This document shows positions 1 to 5,411 of a stretch of DNA of 5,411 nt, in pieces (the first letter of the stretch is position 1; each line of letters starts with the position of its first letter). This DNA is from Coriobacteriales bacterium (GTDB taxonomy: Bacteria; Actinomycetota; Coriobacteriia; Coriobacteriales; UBA8131): the NCBI GenBank assembly GCA_031274985.1, contig JAISPK010000140.1, forward strand, positions 1-5,411, given 5' to 3'. The translations under genes and the position numbers were made by a program. The notes under the pieces are model-generated. The model saw nothing but the letters and a program-made list of their open reading frames with translations, was not told the origin of the DNA and did not search any database.

Positions 1-493
1 CTTCTATAGTAACGAGCGGGTAATAGGGGTAGCCAAAATCAGGCTTTTTTCCTCTGTCAACCATTGATACCACCGCAACAACCTGTGCTTTTGCTGCCTC
101 AATCAAACTGATGAGCTCGCGTACTGAACCGCCTGTTGTCACCACGTCCTCGCACACCAGCACGCGTGCGTTTTGGGGGATGTTAAACGAACGACGAAAC
201 TCCATGGTGCCGCCGGTGCGCTCACAGAAAACAAAGTCGGTATCGAGGGAGGTGGCAACCGCAAAACCAAAGAGTATCCCACCAACGGCGGGCGCAGCCA
301 CCAGATCGACGGATACTTCCCCGGTAAGCCGCGCAACCGCTTCGGCGGCCAGTTCATTGGTAAGGCGGGGATGCTCAAGAACTCGGGCGCATTGTATGTA
401 GGTGTCGCTGTGAAGCCCGCTGGTAAGTTTGAAGTGCCCCTTGCGCAGCGCATTGCACTGTATGAGCGCTTCGCGTATCTGTTGGTCTGTCAT
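1..493 (-). CDS. pyrE: Orotate phosphoribosyltransferase PyrE (3' end cut by window edge)
   Basis: Cytosolic enzyme that joins orotate to PRPP to give orotidine 5'-monophosphate (OMP) and pyrophosphate, the fifth step of UMP synthesis. Reading from the ATG at 493 gives 164 residues with no stop before the left edge; related proteins are usually about 180-190 residues, so only the last 20 or so should be missing. The N-terminus has the substrate loop GHFKLTSGLHS (about residues 19-29). APAVGG (67-72) follows, then the flexible catalytic loop region around GGTMEFRRSF (94-103). The type I PRPP-binding signature VLVCEDVVTTGGSV lies at 111-124, with the acidic pair E115-D116. The loop style and VDRG (145-148) resemble the Thermus-type PyrE family rather than the E. 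coli type. The start is supported by AGGGAG 8 nt upstream. It is the last pyrimidine gene visible and the only one separated from its neighbour, by 71 nt. The function is clear; only the C-terminus is unseen. Confidence 0.96.
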   Translation of the reverse strand, partial: MTDQQIREALIQCNALRKGHFKLTSGLHSDTYIQCARVLEHPRLTNELAAEAVARLTGEVSVDLVAAPAVGGILFGFAVATSLDTDFVFCERTGGTMEFRRSFNIPQNARVLVCEDVVTTGGSVRELISLIEAAKAQVVAVVSMVDRGKKPDFGYPYYPLVTIE

Positions 494-564
494 TGTTCTT
501 TCTCCCTTGTTGCTACTTGCTTCTTATTACTTCTCAATTATTGTTCTCAGCTCGCTGATTGTTC
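494..564 (-). other. pyrF-pyrE intergenic gap, A-rich, no terminator seen
   Basis: This 71-nt stretch is the only gap between genes in the window. On the minus strand it is A-rich and poor in C and T. It carries the second copy of an 18-bp tandem repeat next to pyrF and the pyrE ribosome site at its far end. I see no GC-rich hairpin followed by a T run, so the pyrF transcript probably continues into pyrE. I see no convincing -35/-10 pair either. Confidence 0.6.
502..507 (-). promoter_or_regulatory. Ribosome binding site of pyrE
   Basis: The minus strand reads AGGGAG here, ending 8 nt before the pyrE ATG at 493. It is a good match to the anti-Shine-Dalgarno sequence at normal spacing. It matters because pyrE does not overlap pyrF and so must recruit ribosomes independently. 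Confidence 0.75.
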
Positions 565-576
565 TCAGCTCGCTGA
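541..576 (-). repeat. Perfect 18-bp tandem duplication spanning the pyrF stop
   Basis: Two identical head-to-tail copies lie at 541-558 and 559-576 (minus-strand unit TCAGCGAGCTGAGAACAA). The copy at 559-576 encodes the last residues of PyrF (Ser-Ala-Ser) and its TGA stop at 565-567. The second copy lies just downstream and repeats the TGA in the same frame at 547-549. A degenerate third copy of the TCAGCGAG part occurs inside pyrF at 586-593, and TGAGAA recurs once more downstream near 532-537. Each unit could form only a 4-bp TCAG/CTGA mini-hairpin, too weak to call a terminator. It looks like a slippage duplication; whether it has a role is unknown. Confidence 0.9.
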
Positions 577-1329
577 TAGCTGCATCTCGCTGACGATTGC
601 CTCAAACGCTGCACGCGGATCAACTGCCTCAGTAATAGGCCTTCCAATCACCAGATAATCAGCCCCAGCCACAAGTGCGCTTGCGGGAGTGGCAACGCGG
701 GCCTGATCGCCCAGGTCGGCACCCACAGGGCGCACGCCGGGAGTAACCAGGGCAAATTCCGGGCCCATTTCTCGGCGGATGATCTCTGTTTCTACCGGAG
801 AGCACACCACGCCGTCCATGCCGGCTCCCTTTGCCAACTGAGCCAGACGAAGTGCCTGAGTGGTCATGTCGGAGTTGACGCCTATGGCCTCAAGCACCCG
901 GGTGTCAAGAGAGGTGAGCACCGTCACTGCCAGGCAGAGGGGTCGTTTGACGCTTTGATGCTCATCACTGTCAAGGGAAGTTGCTTTTCTCGCTTTGTAT
1001 CCCAGTTCAGCTCCCCAACAGGCTGCCTGCATCATGTCAGCGCCACCTGAGGCATGCACGGTAAGCATGTCAGCTCCGGCAACTGCAACGCTTCTGGCTG
1101 CGCCGCGCACCTGATGGGGGATGTCATGGAGCTTGAGGTCGACGAATATCTTGTACCCCTTCTCCTTTAGTGCAGCAACGATTGCCGGACCTGCTTCGTA
1201 ATACAGGGTCATGCCCACTTTGAGCCATGTTGCCTTGCCTTGGAGCTGCTCAGCCAGCAACAGCGACTGTTCGGGGCTGGTGTCCAGTGCAACAATGATT
1301 CTTTCTGCAACGTCCATAGATTTATCCAT
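565..1329 (-). CDS. pyrF: Orotidine 5'-phosphate decarboxylase PyrF
   Basis: Cytosolic TIM-barrel enzyme that decarboxylates OMP to UMP, the last step of the pathway. From the chosen ATG it is 254 residues, slightly above the usual 230-245. Landmarks: IIVALD (11-16, substrate-binding Asp16), WLKVG (35-39, Lys37), the catalytic Asp-Lys-Asp set in VDLKLHDIP (63-71, Asp64/Lys66/Asp69), TVHASGG (90-96), AVTVLTS (134-140), TPGVR (196-200), and the phosphate-binding YLVIGRPIT (225-233). It belongs to the short bacterial type, not the longer actinobacterial/mycobacterial type. A polar stretch at about 108-129 looks longer than usual. The ATG at 1329 was chosen because AGAGGAG precedes it by 9 nt and it overlaps the pyrD end by 8 nt (ATGGATAA). 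A second in-frame ATG at 1317 (250 residues) is possible but has a poorer ribosome site. The stop lies inside an 18-bp tandem repeat. Confidence 0.97.
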   Translation of the reverse strand: MDKSMDVAERIIVALDTSPEQSLLLAEQLQGKATWLKVGMTLYYEAGPAIVAALKEKGYKIFVDLKLHDIPHQVRGAARSVAVAGADMLTVHASGGADMMQAACWGAELGYKARKATSLDSDEHQSVKRPLCLAVTVLTSLDTRVLEAIGVNSDMTTQALRLAQLAKGAGMDGVVCSPVETEIIRREMGPEFALVTPGVRPVGADLGDQARVATPASALVAGADYLVIGRPITEAVDPRAAFEAIVSEMQLSAS

Positions 1330-2263
1330 CCTTAAGGGCTCCTCTGAGTTCTTTGATATCTTGAATGCCTTCACTGGCACACCAGGCGCTCAATTCTTCT
1401 GCCAGCCGCAGAGCTCGCAGTGGATCGCTGAAATTTGCTGTGCCCACGGCAACCGCCGTTGCGCCGGCAAGGAAAAACTCTACTGCATCGCAAGCACTTC
1501 TGATGCCACCGATTCCGAGTAGCGGGATATCCACCGCCTGGTACACCCGATAGACAGCGTAGAGCGCCACCGGTTTGACAGCAGGCCCCGAAAGACCGGC
1601 AACTCCGCGATCAAAGACCTTCGTGCGTTTTTGCGCATCAATGGCCATACCGGCAACCGTGTTGATTAAACTGATTGCGTCAGCGCCTGCTGCTTCAACA
1701 GCGCGTGCTATCTCGGTTATGTCCGTCACATTGGGAGTGAGCTTAACCAAGAGCGGCCTTTTTGTCGCTTGCCGGCAGAGCTTCGTAACCTCTGCGGCCG
1801 CCGCTGCATCAGTGCCAAAACTCATGCCTCCCGAAGCTACGTTTGGGCAGGAGATATTAACCTCGTAAGCAGCTACGGCCTCTTCGCGCTCCAGTCGTTG
1901 GATGACTTTTGTATACTCCTCGCCGCTGTGGCCGCTCACATTGACAATCACCGGTACGTTCTGGGAAGCCAGCCATACCAGATCGTTGCTGCAGAAATAC
2001 TCAACACCACCGTTTTGCAGACCAATGGAGTTGAGCATGCCGCTGGCTGTTTCAGTAATACGGATACCGGGGTTGCCTGCCCAGGGCTCAAACGACACCC
2101 CTTTAGTGGTGATGGCGCCTAGAGCGTTCAAAGGGCCGGGACAGGAGGGCGAAGCTGACCAAAGCTCGGCATACTCACGACCTGAACCAAAGGTACCCGA
2201 AGCGACGGTCACCGGGTTTTTCATGACAAGCCCGCCCAGATTAACGGATAACTCTACACTCAC
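1322..2263 (-). CDS. pyrD: Dihydroorotate dehydrogenase class 1B, catalytic FMN subunit (PyrD / PyrDB)
   Basis: FMN-containing TIM-barrel subunit that oxidises dihydroorotate to orotate. In class 1B enzymes the electrons pass through the PyrK subunit to NAD+, forming a cytosolic heterotetramer. From the GTG at 2263 it is 313 residues, normal for the family. Motifs: LKNP-like VMKNPV (13-18), ASGTFG (21-26), TTKG with the FMN/substrate lysine (52-55), GMLNSIGLQN (75-84), the catalytic-base cysteine in NISCPNV (Cys139), KLTPNVTDI (174-182), ISLINT (197-202), LSGPAVKP (224-231) and the FMN phosphate loop GIGGI (250-254). Class 1B is supported by the cysteine base (class 2 uses serine) and by pyrK directly upstream. 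Oddities are a proline-rich insertion near residues 36-47 and loop changes GNPGIR and LQNGG where family members usually have GNPTPR and LQNPG. The start overlaps the pyrK stop (GTGA). Function is confident; the start could instead be the GTG at 2269. Confidence 0.96.
   Translation of the reverse strand: MSVELSVNLGGLVMKNPVTVASGTFGSGREYAELWSASPSCPGPLNALGAITTKGVSFEPWAGNPGIRITETASGMLNSIGLQNGGVEYFCSNDLVWLASQNVPVIVNVSGHSGEEYTKVIQRLEREEAVAAYEVNISCPNVASGGMSFGTDAAAAAEVTKLCRQATKRPLLVKLTPNVTDITEIARAVEAAGADAISLINTVAGMAIDAQKRTKVFDRGVAGLSGPAVKPVALYAVYRVYQAVDIPLLGIGGIRSACDAVEFFLAGATAVAVGTANFSDPLRALRLAEELSAWCASEGIQDIKELRGALKDG
1339..1345 (-). promoter_or_regulatory. Ribosome binding site of pyrF, decides start
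   Basis: The minus strand reads AGAGGAG inside the 3' end of pyrD, 9 nt before the ATG at 1329. It supports this ATG over the ATG at 1317 and over the open frame running upstream to 1380, which only re-reads pyrD codons in another frame. Confidence 0.75.
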
Positions 2264-3036
2264 CAGCACACCTCCCGGGCATCAAAAACCGGACCGTCCA
2301 CGCAAGCGCGCTTCTTTCCGTTTACCGTATCCACCACACAGCTCAAACAGGCACCGATGCCACAGGCCATGCGACGCTCCAGGGATACTTCGCAAAGCGC
2401 CCCCGATTCTGCGGTCATTGCTGCCACTATGCGCTGCATGGGCTCAGGGCCGCAGGTTGCCACATAGTCATAGCGATTCTCAGCGAGTAGCTGTGCGGCC
2501 ACCTCAGTGGTGAATCCCTTGTAGCCTCTACTACCGTCATCCGTGGTGATATGAACCTGCCCGGCGGTGAGCAGGGTTACGAAACTCGCCTCACAAGCCA
2601 GTAAATCAGCCGTTGCTGCGCCGAGAATGACCTCGGTGAGTACCCCTCGATCGTTGAGCTCACCGGCAAGAAGATACAGAGGCGCAGCCCCCACTCCCCC
2701 GCCTATAAGCAAGGCCCGTTTGGCAGTCTCCGGCGGATTCCAGCCCTGCCCTATAGGGCCCAGCACCTGAAGCTGTTGAGCAGAAGTGAGCTCAGTGAGA
2801 TGGCGGGTACCCTCTCCCATTACCTGAAAGAGCAGGGTGAGGGTACCGGCGTCCTTGTTTGCCTGGTAAACACTCAAGGGGCGCCGGAGAATGTGCTCTG
2901 CCTGCAACAGCGCAAGATGCACAAACTGGCCGGGCTTGACCTGTGCAGCAAGGGGCGGCGCAGAAAGCACCAGCTCATACAACAAACCGGAGCACCTCGC
3001 CTCGCTGCTCACCACGGTTGCGGTGCACTCATGCAT
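2260..3036 (-). CDS. pyrK: Dihydroorotate dehydrogenase class 1B, electron transfer subunit (PyrK / PyrDII)
   Basis: FAD and [2Fe-2S] subunit that carries electrons from the FMN of PyrD to NAD+; it acts in the cytosol as part of the PyrD2-PyrK2 complex. The 258 residues match the usual length. Order of parts: a ferredoxin-reductase-like FAD barrel with PGQFV (35-39) and the FAD-binding RRPLS (51-55); LGPIGQGW (92-99); a nucleotide-binding domain opening with LIGGGVGAAPL (110-120) and containing TCGPEPM (194-200); and a C-terminal iron-sulfur domain. The cluster ligands are Cys225, Cys230, Cys233 and Cys245, in ERRMACGIGACLSC followed by ACVDGPVF. All four are present, so the subunit looks functional. 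The ATG at 3036 overlaps the carB stop by 8 nt (ATGCATGA). The ATG at 3032 is in another frame and stops after seven codons. The ribosome site is modest (GGGAAG, 9 nt upstream), consistent with coupling to carB. PyrK separates this pathway from the quinone-linked class 2 and fumarate-linked class 1A types. Confidence 0.97.
   Translation of the reverse strand: MHECTATVVSSEARCSGLLYELVLSAPPLAAQVKPGQFVHLALLQAEHILRRPLSVYQANKDAGTLTLLFQVMGEGTRHLTELTSAQQLQVLGPIGQGWNPPETAKRALLIGGGVGAAPLYLLAGELNDRGVLTEVILGAATADLLACEASFVTLLTAGQVHITTDDGSRGYKGFTTEVAAQLLAENRYDYVATCGPEPMQRIVAAMTAESGALCEVSLERRMACGIGACLSCVVDTVNGKKRACVDGPVFDAREVCW
2271..2276 (-). promoter_or_regulatory. Ribosome binding site of pyrD, decides a GTG start
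   Basis: The minus strand reads GGGAGG inside the 3' end of pyrK. It lies 7 nt before the GTG at 2263, ideal spacing, but only 1 nt before the alternative in-frame GTG at 2269, which is too close. The 2263 GTG also gives the common 4-nt GTGA stop/start overlap with pyrK, suggesting translational coupling of the two subunits of one enzyme. Confidence 0.8.
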
Positions 3037-5411
3037 GAGCGCGCACTTCCCACTGCTCCAGATCCTGCAGGGCTATGGGAGCCAGATCGCTGGATCCCTG
3101 CTCATTTCGTTGTGCCACTTCAATGGCCTGCACCATGGCGTTAGCCCCGGCAATGGTGGTGGCATGACAGATGCCGTGGCGCACCGCAGCCGAACGTAGA
3201 TAAAAGCCGTCTGAGCGCGTCTCGCGCCCAAAAGGTGTATTGACCATCAAAGCGATGGTGCCGTTGACGATCTCGTCGCCGATATTGGGACGAGCCTCCT
3301 GCACTCTTCGCACCCGCTCAACCGGAATACCGGCAGCTTCGAGGATACGCGCCGTTCCCTCGGTTGAAACGATGGTAAAGCCCAGGTGGGAGAGCGACTT
3401 TGCCAGTGTAATGACCTCGCGTTTATCGCGGTCACAAACACTCACAAAAGCGGTTCCCCCCGTGGGGAGCGAATAATCAATGGAAAGCGCTGCCTTGGCG
3501 TAAGCTACCGGGAACGTTGTGCCGATGCCCATCACCTCGCCGGTTGATTTCATCTCCGGGCCTAGCACGGTATCTGCTCCCGGGAACCGCCCAAAGGGCA
3601 TAACCGCTTCTTTAACCGCGTAGTGCTCAAGGTTGCGCTCATCAGAGGGAAGGTCAAGCGATGCCAGAGACGCTCCCGCCATAATCAGGGCCGCTGCCTT
3701 TGCCAGTGGCACGCCGCTTGCCTTGGAAGTAAAGGGCACCGTGCGGCTCGCCCGCGGATTGACTTCGATGACGTAGAGCGCAGAATCCTTGACGGCATAC
3801 TGCACGTTTATCAACCCCTGCACGCCCACGGCCAGAGCTAGTTGCCTGGTACAGACGCGGATCTTTTCAACGAGGGCATAAGAGAGGGTATAGGGCGGCA
3901 GGCAACAGCTCGAGTCTCCACTGTGGATTCCGGCCTCCTCGATGTGCTCGAGTATACCTCCGATGTAGACCTCCGTGCCGTCGCAGAGCGCGTCAACATC
4001 TACCTCGATGGCTCCCTCCAGGAAGCTGTCCAGATACACCGGATGATCAGGCGAAACCTGAGTTGCAACCTGCATGAACTGCTCCAGCTGTTTGCTGTCG
4101 TAGGCAATCTCCATGCCTCGTCCGCCCAGTACATAACTGGGTCTTACCAAAAGGGGAAACCCGAGGCGCTGCGCCACCGCATGGGCCTCTTCAAGGCTTT
4201 CTGCAGTGCCGGCAGCCGGGTAGCTCACGCCCATCTCATCGAGAAGCGCGGCAAAGCGCTCGCGGTCTTCAGCCAAATCGATAGCAGCCGGTTTGGTGCC
4301 CAGGATAGGCACGCCGTCCTCTTCCAGGGGCTTGGCAAGCTTGAGCGGTGTTTGTCCACCGAGCGTCACCACGACCCCATCGGGTTGTTCGAGGTCGACG
4401 ATGTCCATAACATCTTCGTAGGTCAGCGGCTCAAAGTACAGGCGATCCGAGGTGTCATAGTCCGTGGAGACCGTCTCGGGGTTGCAGTTGACCATAATGG
4501 TCTCAAAGCCTGCCTCTGCCAGTGCAAAACTGGCGTGCACGCAGCAGTAGTCAAACTCGATGCCCTGGCCTATGCGGTTGGGGCCGGCACCAAGGATCAT
4601 TGCTTTCTTGCCGCTGCTGGCACTCGTCTCAGGCAAGCCTTTATAGGTTTTGTAGTAATAACTCTTAGAGCTCTCTGACTCCGTGGAGCAGGTAGCCACC
4701 CTTCTGAACACCGGTATCACACCGAGCTCCTTGCGCTTGGCGCGTACCTCATACTCCAAAACGGTGGTGCGCTTGCTGAGCAGGTGGGCGATCTGCACGT
4801 CAGAAAGGCCCTTAAGTTTTGCTACCAGCAGTTCATGGGCGCTGATGGTATTGAGTGTGGTGTTCTTTAACGACTCCTCTGCGCTCACCATACTGGCAAC
4901 GCAATTGAGAAACCAGGGGTCGATGCTACTGGCCTCGTAGAGACGCTCGATACTCCAGCCGCGCCGCATTGCCTCGGCAAGGTAGTAGACGCGCTGCGCC
5001 GTAGGAACACTGGTCAGGTGGGTGAAATTCTGCTCATCAAACTCATCCTTGCCGTCTGCGCCCAGACCGCTCCGCCCGGTCTCGAGGGAGCGGAGTGCCT
5101 TACCAAAGGCCTCTTCAAAGCTGCTGCCCAAAGCCATGACCTCGCCCACAGACTTCATACGGGTGGTCAGCGTGGTGTCCGTGCCCTTGAACTTCTCAAA
5201 GTCAAAGCGCGGCACCTTTACCACGCAGTAGTCAATAACCGGTTCAAAATTCTCCTGAATAGACTTGGTCTTGTCGGGTGCCATGTCTGCAAAGGTGTAG
5301 CCCACGGCAAGGCGCGCGGCAAATTTTGCTATCGGAAAGCACGTGGCCTTAGACGCCAGGGCCGAGGAACGCGAAACACGCTGGTTCATCTCAATGACCA
5401 GCATGCGGCAA
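3029..5411 (-). CDS. carB: Carbamoyl-phosphate synthase large chain CarB (5' end cut by window edge)
   Basis: Large subunit that makes carbamoyl phosphate from bicarbonate, two ATP and ammonia delivered by the glutaminase subunit CarA (not in the window). About 793 C-terminal residues are present of the usual 1,060-1,080. Counting from the Met at 5404: the end of the first ATP-grasp domain (VIEMN, metal ligands Glu5 and Asn7; RVSRSSALASKA), PRFDFEKF (66-72) and MKSVGEVMALG (83-93); an oligomerisation domain (about 110-235); the second ATP-grasp domain with PNRIGQGIEFDYC (275-287), NCNPETVSTDYDTSDRLYFE (306-325), GGQTPLKLA (349-357), RPSYVLGGRGMEI (421-433), HSGDSSC (494-500) and IEVNPRASRTVPF (546-558); and a C-terminal MGS-like regulatory domain (about 650-770) with STEGTA (680-685) and VNTPFGR (721-727), where nucleotide or ornithine effectors bind in relatives. 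Residues at several normally invariant spots differ (see findings). The frame is intact to the TGA at 3029-3031. The tail after about 765 is poorly conserved and probably flexible. Confidence 0.97.
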   Translation of the reverse strand, partial: CRMLVIEMNQRVSRSSALASKATCFPIAKFAARLAVGYTFADMAPDKTKSIQENFEPVIDYCVVKVPRFDFEKFKGTDTTLTTRMKSVGEVMALGSSFEEAFGKALRSLETGRSGLGADGKDEFDEQNFTHLTSVPTAQRVYYLAEAMRRGWSIERLYEASSIDPWFLNCVASMVSAEESLKNTTLNTISAHELLVAKLKGLSDVQIAHLLSKRTTVLEYEVRAKRKELGVIPVFRRVATCSTESESSKSYYYKTYKGLPETSASSGKKAMILGAGPNRIGQGIEFDYCCVHASFALAEAGFETIMVNCNPETVSTDYDTSDRLYFEPLTYEDVMDIVDLEQPDGVVVTLGGQTPLKLAKPLEEDGVPILGTKPAAIDLAEDRERFAALLDEMGVSYPAAGTAESLEEAHAVAQRLGFPLLVRPSYVLGGRGMEIAYDSKQLEQFMQVATQVSPDHPVYLDSFLEGAIEVDVDALCDGTEVYIGGILEHIEEAGIHSGDSSCCLPPYTLSYALVEKIRVCTRQLALAVGVQGLINVQYAVKDSALYVIEVNPRASRTVPFTSKASGVPLAKAAALIMAGASLASLDLPSDERNLEHYAVKEAVMPFGRFPGADTVLGPEMKSTGEVMGIGTTFPVAYAKAALSIDYSLPTGGTAFVSVCDRDKREVITLAKSLSHLGFTIVSTEGTARILEAAGIPVERVRRVQEARPNIGDEIVNGTIALMVNTPFGRETRSDGFYLRSAAVRHGICHATTIAGANAMVQAIEVAQRNEQGSSDLAPIALQDLEQWEVRAHA
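3046..3051 (-). promoter_or_regulatory. Probable weak ribosome binding site of pyrK
   Basis: The minus strand reads GGGAAG inside the carB 3' end, 9 nt before the pyrK ATG at 3036. It is weaker than the sites of pyrD, pyrF and pyrE. Translation of pyrK may therefore depend partly on ribosomes finishing carB, whose stop overlaps the pyrK start. Confidence 0.45.

Noticed and set aside
494..545. Possible internal promoter for pyrE (TTGAGA as a -35)
   Set aside because: No -10-like hexamer sits at 16-18 nt spacing; the resemblance is expected by chance in an A-rich gap.
494..576. Possible terminator or attenuator between pyrF and pyrE
   Set aside because: The repeat units form only 4-bp stems, and no T run follows on the minus strand.
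173..658. 161-codon open frame on the plus strand over pyrE and the pyrF end
   Set aside because: It is antisense to the clear pyrE frame, runs through the intergenic gap, and its translation matches no family I recognise. The apparent repeat in its protein (SQLAD twice) is just the 18-bp tandem repeat.
1330..1380. 17-residue N-terminal extension of PyrF up to an upstream start
   Set aside because: It would only re-read pyrD codons in another frame, lacks family similarity, and a good AGAGGAG site points to the ATG at 1329.
1902..2513. 203-codon open frame on the plus strand across pyrD and pyrK
   Set aside because: It is antisense to two strongly supported genes, is proline- and arginine-rich in the manner of a shadow frame, and has no domain signature.
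3842..4678. 278-codon open frame on the plus strand
   Set aside because: It lies wholly antisense to the second half of carB, which is unmistakable from its motifs. The plus-strand translation shows no recognisable domain and is a by-product of codon bias.
1..5411. A previously undescribed system hidden in the window
   Set aside because: All five minus-strand genes are standard UMP pathway enzymes with intact key motifs, and only 71 nt are non-coding. I see no room for an extra gene or structured RNA.

Overview
The window holds one continuous block of de novo pyrimidine (UMP) biosynthesis genes, all on the minus strand. In transcription order, right to left, they are carB (5' end cut off by the right edge), pyrK, pyrD, pyrF and pyrE (3' end cut off by the left edge). 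No mobile element, RNA gene, CRISPR array or non-pyrimidine gene is visible, and no stretch above 71 bases lacks a gene.

Layout: carB fills 3029-5411 and lacks roughly its first 290 codons. pyrK (2260-3036) overlaps the carB end by 8 nt. pyrD (1322-2263, GTG start) overlaps the pyrK end by 4 nt (GTGA). pyrF (565-1329) overlaps the pyrD end by 8 nt. A 71-nt A-rich gap with a short tandem repeat then separates pyrF from pyrE (1-493). The overlaps suggest a single mRNA with translational coupling from carB to pyrF. pyrE has its own Shine-Dalgarno, and no terminator is visible before it. The operon promoter and any UMP- or PyrR-type control would lie beyond the right edge.

How the genes work together: CarB (with a glutaminase partner CarA, not in the window) makes carbamoyl phosphate. 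Aspartate transcarbamoylase and dihydroorotase (not in the window) carry it to dihydroorotate. PyrD plus PyrK form a class 1B, NAD+-linked dihydroorotate dehydrogenase that makes orotate. PyrE adds the phosphoribosyl group, and PyrF decarboxylates OMP to UMP.

Organism: the PyrK/PyrD class 1B pair, the carB-pyrK-pyrD-pyrF-pyrE order, the strong AGGAG-type ribosome sites, the mid-50s-looking GC content and a Thermus-like PyrE type fit an anaerobic or facultative Gram-positive bacterium. Coriobacteriia or Bacillota are my best guesses, but this is inference without a database search. This is essentially an ordinary housekeeping region. The points worth a second look are small: unusual residues in carB (including a cluster at the right edge), an in-frame 18-bp duplication at the pyrF stop, and short insertions in pyrD and pyrF.
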